DNA of 64,000 bases from Blasia pusilla. Its lineage: Eukaryota; Marchantiophyta; Marchantiopsida; Blasiales. Made by a program: the position numbers and the translations under genes. Positions within the stretch are counted from its first letter, which is position 1; each line of letters begins with the position of its first letter. Of this stretch, positions 1 to 10,808 are shown piece by piece. The notes under the pieces were generated by a model. That model did not search any database. It saw nothing but the letters and a program-made list of their open reading frames with translations, and was not told where the DNA came from. Location: NCBI GenBank assembly GCA_050084515.1, contig CM114271.1, positions 65,658,001-65,722,000 on the forward strand. The letters run 5' to 3'.

Positions 1-640
1 AGGTGAAAAATGGCAACCCGTCGAAGTCTGACAGGTTGCGCGCCTCCGCCATCCTGGGTACGTCGCCACGTGCGCAAGCAACCCGTCGGAGACCGACGGG
101 TTGAGCGCCTCCGTCGTCTTCGGAAAAGAACGCGAGGTACCGGCGCAACCCGTCGGAGACCGACATGTTGCGCGCCTCCGCCGTGTTTGGGACGGGAACG
201 GGACGTACCCAGGCAATCCATCGGAGACCGTTGGGTTGCACGCTTCCCTCGTCAAGGGTTAAGAACGCGGGCTTCCCGCGCAAGTTGTCGGAGTCCAACT
301 GGCTGCACACTTCATGTAAGCACCACAAGGCAAGGCCCTTGCGCAACCCGTTGGAGGGCGACGGGTTGCACGCCTCGCCGTCTTTGGTCAAATAGGTGAG
401 GCACCCGCGGAACTCTTCGGGAACAGACGGTTTGCACGCCTCCGGCATCTTCGGGCAAGAAGGAGCGGTATCCGAGCAACTCGTCGGAGAGCGACGGGTT
501 GCTCGCTTCGACAATGTTTGGCAGAAGCGTGCAACCCGTCCGAAGCCGACGAGTTGCAGGCTTTGGTTAGCTTCTGGTAATTTTTGAGTTACCAGGACTC
601 CGACGGGTTCCAAGTGTGATTCGCAACCCTCTACTTCCCA
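1..640. repeat. Palindromic ~66-bp tandem array, unit 1
   Basis: The stretch is built from about nine units spaced 65-68 bp apart. Each centres on an imperfect palindrome, CAACCCGTCGG, a short AGA-like loop, then CCGACGGGTTG, followed by a GC-rich linker (CACGCCTCCGCCGTCTTCGG type). The best palindrome is at about 79-103, with related ones near 147, 212, 278, 343, 408, 475 and 534. The array starts before the window and stops about 200 bp upstream of the transposase-like ORF at 840. The same array type recurs near 9855, 12584 and 15826. ORFs read through it are by-products of the repeat. Confidence 0.85.
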
Positions 641-762
641 AATCCGGTAACACATTGCAAATGGTGAATGTGTTCTGAGGTGATCCATTGTGTCAGACAA
701 TGTCACCCACCAAATTCATCTTGTCAGTAAAAATCTGTCAGGAGTATCTGTTTTCCTATTCA

Positions 763-830
763 CTATAAATTAAAAATTCTCATTCTCATTCTCATTCTCT
801 TTCTCATTCTCACCCTCCTCCCGTACGAAA
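763..830 (+). promoter_or_regulatory. TATA-like box and CATTCT-repeat leader of unit 1 ORF
   Basis: A TATAAAT motif lies near 764-770, followed by a run of CATTCT hexamers (about 776-815), and then the ATG at 840. The same order, AAATTAAA then CATTCT repeats then ATG, precedes the matching ORFs at 10809 and 13684. There the TATA position reads TACAAAT and TGTAAAT. The conserved order suggests a core promoter and pyrimidine-rich 5' leader. This is inferred from position only. Confidence 0.45.
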
Positions 831-839
831 TTTTTGGGA

Positions 840-1577
840 ATGGATAATTATGTTAAGCTCACTTGTGGCAGTCATCTAGTGGCCCTTCCTCAATCAGAAA
901 TCATTCGACCCCAAGCTTGTGAGTCTTTCATAGCAGTGGATGAAAATTTTCTGTCTGTTCGATTTCTTCTCCAAATTGGAACCATCTTTGTATCCAAAGA
1001 TGTTAGGGTGGACGGTACGGAAGACATAGTAGGTGAGACGGTCCAACTAGTAACCTCATACCGTAAAGTATGGAATCTCCTACCTCTAGCAAATGGTCAA
1101 TACAGAGTTTACGGCCTGCCCTTGAATTCGTTTGTTTCCCAAGTAGAGGGTCTAGAATTTCCTAGTGCTCCGAGCTCTACGTTTGCAACTCCAAGCTCTG
1201 CACATCCGGCTTCGACTCCAACTTCGCACGCTCGTAACAATGTTGTTCTTCCTGAAGAGATTCGGATATTATCAACCTCAATGGATTTGTCAGACACCAA
1301 TCGGGCCCTCTGTCCGCCTACTCGTTCCTCTTGCGAATATCAGGCAATAGTTTGCTTTCGTCTCTGGCCTTGAAAATGTTCAAGCACATTCTTGTCGACG
1401 AGCTGCCGCCCACGTACGATGGTAATTGCATTTTTGAGTTTCCTCCACTTGCTGTTCTTGCTCAAAAGAAGGATGGAGGACGAGACATTCTCCATGTACG
1501 ACATGGAGATGGGGCAGCACATGTCCAATTGGGAGGTGGAGAATTGCCCCATTTGGCTTGACTTCAACGACCTTTGA
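840..1577 (+). pseudogene. Transposase-like gene of palindromic-array element, copy 1 (truncated)
   Basis: The ATG at 840 opens the same protein (MDNYVKLTCGSH...) found at 10809 and 13684. The N-terminal ~150 residues match the other copies closely. A small deletion near 1262 shifts the frame, and homology resumes near 1331 (FKHILVDELPPTYDGNCIFE). After about 1480 the sequence no longer matches copies 2 and 3 and could read another acidic stretch ending ENCPIWLDFNDL. Homology to a copia gag region begins at about 1577, so the 3' half of the gene is missing. It is broken by at least one frameshift plus truncation and is not expected to be functional. Confidence 0.6.
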
Positions 1578-2206
1578 AGCGCATTTCCTCTTCTACCAAC
1601 ATTGCACTTATTTTTTCAAAAGTAAGCGTCATGGGTCTTACTTGAGTATTCAATGCAGTGATCAAACTGTCATATCTTGGAGGAAAAATCCTTATGCATC
1701 GATGTGCCAAATCTTCCCTAGACTTTGAAATTCCTACATACGCTATCTAATCTTGAAGATTCTTGGTCCTTGTAAAAAATTGCCCCGCGCTTTCTCCTTC
1801 TCAAAAATTTCTCGGATGTAAGCTGATTCTCCAGATTCTGAATCCGAGTCTCATTCCTCGTTTCATACTGATTCTTCAGAATGTTCCACACCTCAGCAGT
1901 AGTGGTTGTATGTTGAATGAGAGTCATGAAAGAATCAGTTACATTCGTGATAATTGCATGTAGAGCATCAGCGTTTCCGCGTTTCCATGCCAGCAATACA
2001 ACATGATCGATATCCCCAGATGAAGATGAACATGCAGAAATCAAAGTAGGTTGTGGATTCGAATCGATCCCTGTGGTCGTCTCCTAGAGCTCAAATGATT
2101 CGAGGACATTTCTCATTTTGAACTTCCATAATGTATAGTTAGACCCATCTAACTTCCCTTCACCCAACGGAGGAGGGCGAGCACGAAGTGACGAAGAAGT
2201 AGCCAT
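1577..2206 (-). pseudogene. gag: Ty1/copia gag fragment
   Basis: On the minus strand an ATG at 2206 begins a gag N-terminus (MATSS...) closely related to the gag at 45948 of the larger copia element. It includes the stretch on Trp/Asn-rich alignment through residues such as HTTTTAEVWNILKNQYETRNET. Several stops and frameshifts interrupt it, and homology ends at about 1577 where unit 1 of the palindromic element begins. No pol region follows. With the primer-binding site and LTR just upstream it is the 5' end of a copia element, truncated within gag. Confidence 0.7.
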
Positions 2207-2266
2207 CTCTTAAGACTTTGTGCAAACACACTAGATCGCCAGATACAAAATACTGGAAAACCTATT

Positions 2267-2278
2267 GCTCTGATACCA
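2267..2278 (-). other. Copia primer-binding site (initiator tRNA-Met type)
   Basis: The minus strand reads TGGTATCAGAGC immediately after the LTR end. This is the standard plant copia primer-binding site complementary to the 3' end of initiator tRNA-Met. Confidence 0.85.
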
Positions 2279-2626
2279 TGTGAGAAAACATAAAGTGACG
2301 AAATCACTGAAATCTTTACATAACTTAGAGATACAAAGTGGCCTAGTCCGTCCGTGCGCTCATAGAAGAGCTTCGATGAAACCTTAACATAGAAATATCT
2401 CGATATACGAGAATGCTCTACCGTTGCAGCTCCCAACTATCTCAGTACTCGAAAAACTAGCGTTTTTATCTATTTTTTCATTTTTATTAATAGAAAAATT
2501 TGAAAAATTAATAGAGAAATGACTCCTTCGACGTCTAAGTCGGAACCATCAATCTAGGCTTCTCCTCATACAAGAGGGCCGATCACATTAATGATGCTTA
2601 GAAGAGTGGATGTTGAGAATCCAACA
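2279..2626 (-). repeat. Copia 5' LTR (348 bp, short variant)
   Basis: On the minus strand it begins TGTTGGATTCTCAAC and ends TTTTCTCACA, so it has TG...CA termini, and it abuts the primer-binding site. It matches the LTRs at 41457-41927 and 46021-46433 but lacks an internal segment present in both. No partner LTR is seen for this copy. Confidence 0.75.
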
Positions 2627-2744
2627 CATCGAGAGATAGTTTGACCCAAAGTAGTAATTTCATCTCAATGAAAGGTTCAAATAAAGACTCTAACTATGGT
2701 CTCAATAGACTCTTATGCCCTTCAAGGTTTAACTTCTGTGAAGA

Positions 2745-3979
2745 TGTGGTTGACATTATGGATTGTTGTCTCTTCTTGTATTAAACTAGCTTGGGAAAAG
2801 GAAATTTCCATGTTTAAACCTCTTTATGGTGCCTCTTTTATGCGGGCCCAACTTTAGGAAAAGAGGTAATAAATAAAAGGTGACTTTATAGAAGTAAAGT
2901 AGTGAGGTTGGTACTTTAATGAAGCAAAAGTAGGCTTGGTTGGTGGTTAGGTTAGTTGGGATAATTTAGAAATATCAAGTGGGTAAAAGATGATATTTTG
3001 GAAGAGATGAGAGGAAATCTACTTGTGTCAAAATGTGATTGGCTAAGCCTTGAGAAGAAGCCATGTGGCACAAGATAAGATTAGCTCTATTTCGTACTCT
3101 TGTGGATCACTTGTGAATATATAAAGAGGAGGGATCTTCAAAGGTTCATCACCTTCTATTACACATCTTGAGTCTTTCGTGTCACTTTTGAATGTATGGT
3201 TTTGGTATTGCTTGCTCTTCCAATGAGAGTGGATCACCTCTCTTGGGAGAATAACTTGATCATGGACTATTCTTCGAGAGGTTTCTTGAGTGTGGTGTGT
3301 GTGTGGAGATGAGAGGTTTGTCACCTTGGAGGAATTTATTCATACTAAAATAGTGAATGTTTTGGCTTGTTACTTTCCTAATGAGAGTGGATTACCCCTC
3401 TTGGGAGAATAATTCCGCCAAAACCCATTCTTGAGGAGAGTAGAGAATGTCTGTCAAACATGGATAGGGGTGGAGCACGAGTTGTGCCCGACTTTCCTTT
3501 CCTCAATCCATACCATGTGAAGGTACTCTTTATAGATAGGCATTGGTTCACTTGCTATTTAGTTTATCACTTTGGAAGGCGTTCATCAACCAGGTCATTC
3601 AATCTCCAACTCCGGTGATCCTTCCTATCATCACATATGGAAGGACATGGGATTGTACTTTGTATGTCCTTATATAGTAATCCATGGGCATCAATAGGCC
3701 TGCTCAAGTAGGGTTTAATACTAGTTGTGCTATCCTCCTCGTGTACAAGCGTAAAGTAGTTTATAGTGATTTTATAGTTATGAATTTTCGGGTCCAATGT
3801 TACAAAGAAGTGATCGCCTCACACTTCCATTTGTGATACTTGTTGTGAGAGAATGGAGAGTATACATAATAATTTTGTATTGAAAAAGGATAACTTCTTA
3901 GAGAGTTCACCTTGCATCAATCACGTATGCCGCAGCTAGAAGGCGTGCCCTTACTCGAAGAAAGGCTCTCGACATGACA
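2745..3979 (+). repeat. 5' LTR of gypsy-1
   Basis: This stretch is homologous, in inverted orientation, to the solo LTR at 32341-33621. It contains a TATA-like TATATAAAG near 3117. Its 3' end (CTCGACATGACA, ending at 3979) corresponds to the terminus of the solo LTR. The first ~100 bases do not match the solo copy, so the left boundary is uncertain. Gag coding begins shortly downstream. Short reading frames inside it are also present in the solo LTR, but nothing shows they are translated. No standard primer-binding site was recognised after 3979. Confidence 0.65.
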
Positions 3980-4018
3980 AATTATGCTTCCACTGAAAGA
4001 TCTTTGAGGCGTTAGATT

Positions 4019-4950
4019 GTGTTTTCAAGTTGGAGTCTTATCAAGATGACTATTTTTGGTAGTACTTCATCAATAGGAACTAAGGGAGCTAAGGATCTTC
4101 TCCGAACTTTGACAACATTGTTGAGCCAACAAGGAGGAATTCACATAGGAGAGCAAAGATCAACAAGGGCTCTTCAAGTGATTGTAAAGAAGTTGGGGAG
4201 ATTTGATGGGAGGAACATCACCAAGTATGTTCGAGAGTACGTTTGTGAGATGGACCCAAAGGTGATATGGTGTCAAGTTTTGAGTTAGCTGTAATACCAG
4301 AGATTCATAGTCAAGTAAAGAAGTTGAGAGAAGAAAATCCAACCTTATGGGAAGAGTATGAGCAGTTGCTGAAAGGAGAATTCTTTGATGATGATGTGGA
4401 TCGGGTGACTAAGAGGAGTTTTTTAGAATGGATAGAGCAACGTCCAGGGAAGGGAATGACTCCAAATGAATTATTGCGTGAGTTTGAGAAGCGGTTTTTT
4501 CAGCTTTCTTCTTCCGAAAGAGCATCTGTAGACTTAAGGAAAACTGAGTTATTCCTTGAGGCGACTGACAAGAATTTGGAGGATAAGCTTTTCATAATGT
4601 TGGCGGAAAAGACCAAAGAAGGAGGTGTTAGAACTAATTGGAAGAAAGTGGAAGAAGCTGTTGCTATCCTTACAAAGCAAAATCAAAGTAGAGGTAAAAC
4701 CGCACTATTCAAGTTGGAGATATCAATTTCAAATCTATTGCCTAAGCCCGTTTCAACAAAACTTGAATATTCTGCTATAGATGAGTTGGTGAAAGGTTTG
4801 AGAGAATTGAGAGTAGAAATGGATGAGCTTAATTTGATAGGAATCCGAGTGATGGTGCTCCTTCGACAAGTAGGAACTTTGTGAGAAGATGTATATGGTG
4901 TGATATTGTTGAGCATCAACGTCGAGAATGTGAGGAATTTTCAAAAGATC
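4019..4950 (+). pseudogene. gag: Ty3/gypsy gag (gypsy-1)
   Basis: Two overlapping frames, joined by a frameshift near 4265, together encode a plant gypsy Gag. The first holds FDGRNITKYVREYVCEMD. The second holds the capsid-like region (KRSFLEWIEQRPGKGMTPNE, then LREFEKRFFQLSS). A zinc knuckle C-x2-C-x4-H-x4-C (CIWC...H...C) is read at about 4886-4930, just beyond the ORF stop at 4884, so a second frameshift is needed to reach it. Gag would assemble the retroelement particle and bind its RNA. The element is decayed, and this region is not one continuous ORF. Confidence 0.7.
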
Positions 4951-5005
4951 TTAGGAATGGAATATTTAACTTCAAAGATGGGAAGATTCATTCAACGAGA
5001 CAAGT

Positions 5006-5757
5006 ATGCCGTTGAATACCAACTTTGGTAGAGGAGTAATGAAAGGCTTAGTGAGAAGTCAAGTAGGAGTTGCCACTACACCATTAGATTCTGATACCTT
5101 TGCAGTAAAAATAGAAGCGCCTATTGTATCTGTAGCTAAAAGTGAATCATTACAATTTCCTCGAGAAGTGATGATACAAGGGGCAGAGACTATCCGTCAT
5201 CTGATTGGATGGGATGATCTAGTGGAAGCTAGGTGTGTTAAAGCATACCTAGCACAAGAGAAACATGTGAGTTGGCAAGATGCTAGTGTGGAGGAGAAGA
5301 GGAGAAGCGACAATGATGGTGTTGATCCTGAGGAAGCTGCAAGAAGAGCGAGGACTACAAGAAGGAAAAGGCAACCAGAGGCGCAACCATCAAGAGAAGA
5401 AGGGCCTTCTACATCTGAATATATGATGGATTCTCAAATGAAAGAAGGTGGAATGAAGGAGAAAGAATTGAGGTCTTCTCAGAAGACCAAGGGTAAGACT
5501 CCTACATATAAGTTGCACTCTAATATAGAGACAAGCACGAATTTAAAGGAAATTCTTGAGGAGAGGTTTTGGATGCGAAAATAGAGTTTTCTTTGAGGGA
5601 AGTCTTGGGCATAGCCAAACGTGACTTTCATGAGTTGATCATAGATGTGATCAAAAGGAAGAGGCAAATGACTATAGATATGGTGATGGTGAGGGCTTTG
5701 GATACTGACATCACAGAAGAAGAAGATGAAGAGCTTTGCCAAGTTTTTGGATAAAAT
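5006..5757 (+). pseudogene. Gypsy-1 gag-pol linker region
   Basis: One frame runs from 5006 to 5584 and a second from about 5569 to 5754. They encode a hydrophilic region rich in Glu, Arg and Lys (EEAARRARTTRRKRQPEAQP) and then a segment FSLREVLGIAKRDFHELIID, which lies between Gag and protease in this gypsy family. It has no recognised enzymatic domain. The two pieces are offset by a frameshift near 5575. The order gag, linker, protease, reverse transcriptase supports assignment to one element. Confidence 0.5.
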
Positions 5758-5778
5758 CTTGACTTATGGGCAGAAGAG

Positions 5779-6195
5779 GTGAGAGTAGGAGAAGCCTTGC
5801 CAGAACAAGGTGAAGAAAGGCACAATGATGGACACTATTCTCAGTCATATTGGGCGCGTGCAACGACGGAGGCTAGAGTTCGACTTGGCTCTCTTCAAGA
5901 GTCAATTCTGGCTCTCGTTGATCATGGTTCAGGGATCAACATCATGTCGCAAAGTGTATACGACAAAGGGATGGGGCCAATTGATACAAGGCATGGATGG
6001 GTACTACGAGCGGCTAACAACCAAAAAGGTGAACTCTACGATGCTTGTCTCTCTGTCCAAACTCGTATCGGAGATGTGTTGATTGAGAAAAATTTCTTTG
6101 TTCAGAATGGAGCTGCTTATCCTGTGATTCTTGGGCAACCTTACATCACAGCATCTAGAATGGAGACTAAAGTCATGGATGATGGGTCTCATTAG
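5779..6195 (+). pseudogene. Gypsy-1 aspartic protease domain
   Basis: About 138 residues resemble a retropepsin. The active-site region reads LVDHGSGINIMS where the family normally has D-S/T-G. Here the second residue is His, so catalysis is doubtful. The later ILGQPYI stretch fits the hydrophobic-hydrophobic-Gly motif of aspartic proteases. The enzyme would cleave the Gag-Pol polyprotein. It is followed by about 440 bp of interrupted linker before the reverse transcriptase region. Confidence 0.6.
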
Positions 6196-6636
6196 CCCCG
6201 TATTAGAAGTCAGGATGGAACAAGATCGGTTCAATTCCTTACTGTACGAGTAGGTCATGAAAGGAATAGAAAGAAGTTTAGAGATGGTCCTATGAAGATG
6301 GAGAAAGGGTTTTTGGATTTTTAGTTAGCACTCCTGTAGAGCAGGAATATGGGGGTGCAGAGAAAAGGAAAAGTCTTCCGCTAGCAAAAGGGGAAGAATC
6401 ATATATGTTTAGGTGTGGGTTTTCTCAATGTTTTTCTTCGTGGCCTAGTAGATTCCAAATGATGAAAGAAATGAATGAAAAGAAAAGACGTTTTATAAAA
6501 AAAAAAGGGTTTGCTAAAATGTGAGGGTGTTCGGTTAGATGAAGAGTTCATTAGTGGGATGTATGAAGAAGAGGGTTTTGGAGATAGTCTTGAAGAGGTA
6601 TTTATCCCAATGAGCACCGATTCGCTGGATTAAAGT

Positions 6637-8155
6637 ATGATTACAATTCACTCGCGTGAGTTACATGAAGAAATATCAAGGTTCATTGAAGGAGAAAATG
6701 AATATGAATCTACGGAGAAGGAAGCGGATGGGCATGAGTTTGAGTCTGACGAACATCCCATGGAGGCACATGTGCACACAAAATACAAGACGGTGGCTCA
6801 GAAGGTGAAACCAATGGCTACTCAACTACCAGAGGGTTGTGGGAGACAAGTATAACATGCATCAATGGAGCCAAGTGTGCGGGATGTCAGGAAGATAGGA
6901 CACAAGTTCACAGAAGAGACGCTAGATCGTCTGCAAATTGGAGGGGGTGAGTTTCTCACAGAAATTGAAAGGAAAAGTTTTCGGGAGATATTAAGGAGAT
7001 ATGGTAAGGCCTTCTCTTTTACTACACAAGAAATTGGTTGTGTAGACACAAGTGTGGTGGCATTATGCCAATGGTAATTTTCACAGTTCCACATGTGCCT
7101 TGGGATTTCAAACCCATACTTGTACCACGAGCTATGATTCCCAAGTTGATTGAGTTATTGGAGGAGAAGATGCAGATGGGTATCTTAGAGCCATCTAGTA
7201 TCTTAGAGTCATAGATGGCTCTAAGATACCTATCTGCATCTTCTTGTATCTTACTCTAGTGAACCTTACTCGAGTCAATGGTTCACTATGTCGAAGAAAT
7301 CAGGAGCTCTCTGATTCATTCAAGATATGCAACCAGAAAAATAAGGTAACCATTCGAAATATGGGAGCGGGGCCTAGAATAGATGAAGTCGCAGAAGCTT
7401 TTGCAGCCCGTGCTATCTATTTGATAGGAGATTTGCACTCGGGATATGATCAATTCCAATTAGCTATGGAGAGTAGAGATATTACCACTATGCGCAATCA
7501 ACTTGGGCTTGTAAGAATGTGCACATTACCTCAAGGAGCAACAAATTTTGTCGCTTACATGTAGAGTGCAATGAATAAAATCTTGAGAGAGTTCATTCCT
7601 GAGAAGACCATTCCTTTTGTAGATGATATTCCTATCAAGGGATGTGCAATAGAAGATAGGATTTAGACGATTATGAAAGATGGGTGTCAAAAATTTGTGT
7701 CTGATCATATTCGTGATGTGGATATGATCCTAACAAGACTAGAAGAGGTCAATCTTACTCTTTCTACAGAAAAGTGTAGCTTTGGGGTTCCTCAGATTGT
7801 GGTAGTGGGTTATCTTTGTGGAGAGTTTGGCCGAAAACCAAATCCTGCAAAAGTTGATGTCATCGGAAGGATACGAGAATATGAAAATGTCACCAAAGTG
7901 AGAAGGTTTTTAGGAGCTTGTGTGTTTTATCAAATTTGGATTCCTCATTTTGGCCACATATCTGATCCTTTGTATGAGTTGTTGAGAAAGAAGAAGAAGT
8001 TCACTTGGGAGAAGAAGCAAAGGGCAACAATGATGTAGTTGAAGGAGGCATTGAAGTCGCCACCAATTCTACGACAAATAAGCTACAAGTGCGGAAGACA
8101 TATTATCATCACAGTGGACATTAGCCCTATTGCTATTGGGTGGGCAGTTGGACAG
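6637..8155 (+). pseudogene. Gypsy-1 reverse transcriptase region
   Basis: Several frames together give a Ty3/gypsy reverse transcriptase: a pre-RT segment (6637-7077), then NKVTIRNMGAGP, IYLIGDLHSGYDQFQLAM and LVRMCTLPQGATN (7244-7564). The catalytic FVDD is retained near 7617-7628. The thumb region follows (7673-8038, LEEVNLTLSTEKCSFGVPQI and RRFLGACVFYQIWIPHFG). An inverted duplication at 7166-7243 and several stops break it. The enzyme would copy element RNA into DNA. The start of the RNase H region (IIITVDISPIAIGWAVGQDD) is present and then cut short at about 8155. Confidence 0.75.
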
Positions 8156-8343
8156 GATGACGTTGACTCAGTAGTTGACATGTTGTCTAGAGCTAGATTT
8201 AGTCAAGCAGAAGATATGGAGGCAAGTGAGATAGATGAGGATGATGCACATGTATGGCAAGTGTTATCTCAAGAACCAGGTGGCATACAGGATGTTCTAG
8301 CCTTCAAAGAGAATTTGTATGAGGGCAGGTTAAAAGAAATTGG
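8156..8343 (+). pseudogene. Gypsy-1 pol remnant after internal deletion
   Basis: At about 8155 the RNase H sequence jumps directly to VDSVVDMLSRARFSQAEDMEASE, which normally lies well downstream, near the end of RNase H and the start of the integrase region. Most of RNase H is therefore deleted. The reading frame survives the deletion to about 8343, where the sequence becomes the minus-strand gene of palindromic unit 2. Integrase and 3' LTR are absent. Confidence 0.5.
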
Positions 8344-9441
8344 GCGCTCCTCTGAAAACTGCGTCCACGCCATGTACATGTGGTTTCCATCCCAGATGAA
8401 GAAGTAAAGGTTCCGCATCCAGCTAAATTTGGTTCCTTCAATCGCTCTTCTGAACTCCTAATCTCTCATCCTCCAGAAAGTATCCAGCGTCTCCAGGTCC
8501 TCTTCTGTCACCAGCGCTTGGGTTCCATGTTCATCGTAAGGCTGAACATAGAACGGAGGGAAGTTGTCGACGTAGGATGCAGTCGCTGCCAACTATTTGA
8601 GCTTTGCAATGTCCTCCTCCAACTGAATTTCACGGACGTACTCCATTGTCCGAAATCGACAGAGTGGAATTCTTGGGGCGTTCTGGCCCTCCATTAGTGC
8701 CATCTGCTTAACAACTTGCCACAATGTGGACCAAGTCAATAAAATACAATTTTTTGCCAATGAATTGCATAATGAGCCTTCACATAACTCCAATTTTTCT
8801 TACCCGCTCAAAGATTGGGTCGGTGTCCAGGCCTGCCAGCTGCTCTGGGACAGCAGCCGACAAGTCCACGGGAAACTCATCGATCCGATAATGGTCGATT
8901 TCTTCCATAGGGCTCAAAGACGACGAAGACTCTTCTCCTGCTTCTTCAGAGATGTCCACCATCTCCACACTTGCTGTCCTCATGACCTCATCATCTGTCA
9001 TTTGAACTTCAGCCGTTTCCTCAGCCAATTTTAGATTCATGGTTTCCCCAGACCTCATCGGAGACATTTCTTGCATCTCAACACTCTCTGTTGGATGGGC
9101 AAGGCTTTCTTCAATGGCGATTTCTTTTCCCTTCCAGCTTTTGCCAATTCTGCTCTCCTCACAGAGGCGTCAAGACGCTTCTTCTCATATTTCTCGTCCG
9201 TGACTCTTTTCTTCAAGGCCTTTGATGCCTCAACCTCGGCTTTTTGCTTAGCGAGCTCCTCCAAAACACGTTTTGCTAGAACCTCTTGCCTATGCATATC
9301 TACGTCCCTTTCTCGCTCCTCTTTTTCTTGTTGCCTTATCTCATTTGCCGAACGAGGACCTAGAGATGGTGACGTCGGAGTCCTGATGGACTTGGGATTG
9401 ATGCTCCCTATCTTGGTTGCTTGTGTTTTCTTTCTTGTCAT
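8343..9441 (-). pseudogene. Coiled-coil/acidic partner gene of palindromic unit 2
   Basis: I do not recognise the family. The first ATG is at 9441 (MTRKKTQATKIG). A long Lys/Glu/Arg-rich coiled coil follows (9350-9090), then, after a frameshift near 9110, an acidic Ser/Glu segment (MVDISEEAGEESSSS). A likely ~100-bp intron (8704-8803, GTAAG donor, AG acceptor) joins it to MALMEGQNAPRIPLCRFRTM. The frame continues past two TAG codons to a C-terminal stretch containing FFIWDGNHMYMAW, ending where gypsy-1 sequence begins. It is divergent from the plus-strand gene at 10809, with the palindromic array between them. A shortened copy (12128-12230) keeps the same arrangement in unit 3, so the two genes probably belong to one mobile element. 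Confidence 0.5.
8704..8803 (-). other. Predicted intron in partner gene
   Basis: The minus strand shows GAGCGG|GTAAG as donor and TTGTTAAGCAG|ATGGC as acceptor. Removing these ~100 bases keeps the reading frame open across the junction, whereas reading through meets a stop after RVRKIGVM. This is a sequence-based prediction only. Confidence 0.5.
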
Positions 9442-9850
9442 GGTGCACGTTGGGTCAATTCTTCCTCCTCGATAGTCTAATCTGCTCCTGTGCACGATAG
9501 ATCCCTCGAAGTGTTTCGTGATGACGCGTCATGACCCTAAACCCAACTCTCTTCGCGTTTCGTGATGAAGCGCCGTGACCCTCTAGTGGATGGGCTTGCC
9601 GAAATTGAACCCTCAAAGCGGCGGGTGCTGGGATCCTTGTAACCTTCCAGCGAAGTGGTGATATAACCGAGTTTGGCAGCGGAAAGGTAACGTCAGCTGT
9701 TGTGAAGAAGAGCACATGAAATCACGAAATGAAAAACGGAAATGATCGAAACCTCAGCCTTATATAATTTTTGAGCCGTTGAGCTGACCGTTGGGTCGTT
9801 GGGTCGTACCGACGGCGACGTGTTCGCCGTTATGGAACTTTGCACGTGGG
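9442..9850 (-). promoter_or_regulatory. 5' region of partner gene, unit 2
   Basis: The stretch between the partner gene and the palindromic array is partly conserved at 12280-12570 (GAGCCGTTG.GCTGACC, then CCGACGGCGACGTGT, then GCCGTTATGGAA). On the minus strand there is an ATATAAGGC-like TATA candidate near 9759-9769. It probably carries the minus-strand promoter and 5' UTR, but no start site can be fixed by eye. Confidence 0.35.
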
Positions 9851-10720
9851 ATCTCGGGCAACCCATCGGTCCCCAACAGGTTGTATGCTTCCCTCATCTT
9901 GGAGATGCAGGGCAAGTTACCGAGGCAACCTGTCCGAGACCGACAGGTTCCATGCATCCCTCATCCTTGGGTAACAAGGCGAGGTACCCAGGAAACCCGT
10001 CGGAGACCGATGGGTTGCATGCTTCCCCTGTCTTGGGGTAACAAGGCGAGCAACCCGTCAGAGACCAGCACATTGCACGCTTCCCTCGTCTTAGGATAAC
10101 AAGGTGAGGTACCCGCGCAACCCATCAGAGACCGACGGGTTGCACGCTTCCCTCATCTTGGGGTAACAAGATAAGGTACCCGAGAAACCCCTCGGAGACC
10201 GACAGGTTGCACGCTTTCCTCGTCCTCGGATAACAATGCGACAAAGCATAGTTCCAAGGCATGCCGTTGCCCTCCGACGGGTTACAAGGTCTACCCTGGG
10301 TTGGACACTTCCCACCATACGGAAAAACTGCACTCACGCATTGCACGGTTCATTGGACAAGAGGAATTGACGCGAGATCCAAAAGGGAAAGCGAGGTTAG
10401 GTGCCTTTCGAACCCATCGCAGTCCCCAACGGGTTACCGTAGCAAATCCATGCGATGTCTCGAGTCTAGATGTTAGCAAATCCCGACTCCAATCACTCAG
10501 GTCAGACAAGTAGGGAGTACCAACCCAACGGACTCCGACGGTTGCAAGTTGCACTCGGACTCTTACAGAAGATGGTACTCCGTGGCTTTGCAACCCATGT
10601 GTATGAGTCCCAAATTTTGCAACCCGTCAGACTCTGCCAAGTTGCAATAGGATTGAATCCATTCCGTCAGAAAATCTCACCTATCAAACAACATCTTGTT
10701 AGTCGAATTCTCTTAGCAGA
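9851..10720. repeat. Palindromic ~66-bp tandem array, unit 2
   Basis: Six clear units lie near 9860, 9925, 9990, 10050, 10117 and 10183, 60-67 bp apart. Each has the CAACCCGTCGG...CCGACGGGTTGCACGC core and a CTTGGGGTAACAAGGCGAGGTACCC linker type. Degenerate units continue to about 10650. The array lies between the divergent genes at 9441 (minus) and 10809 (plus). Confidence 0.85.
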
Positions 10721-10808
10721 ATAACGATCACTATTCACTACAAATTAAACATTCTCATTCTCATTCTTATTCTTATTCTCATTCTCCACTTGGTGGAATC
10801 AACTCGGA

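Noticed and set aside
1-640. Regularly spaced palindromic repeats that could look like a CRISPR array
   Set aside because: The linkers between palindromes resemble each other, so they are not unique spacers. There are no cas genes, and the window is eukaryotic.
3043-3797. Minus-strand ORFs inside the gypsy-1 LTR
   Set aside because: Similar frames occur in the solo LTR at 32341-33621 because the sequences are homologous. No domain supports a protein, and LTRs normally do not code.
9071-9475. 134-codon plus-strand ORF
   Set aside because: It is the opposite strand of the coiled-coil gene. Its Phe/Ser/Ala-rich sequence mirrors Lys/Glu codons.
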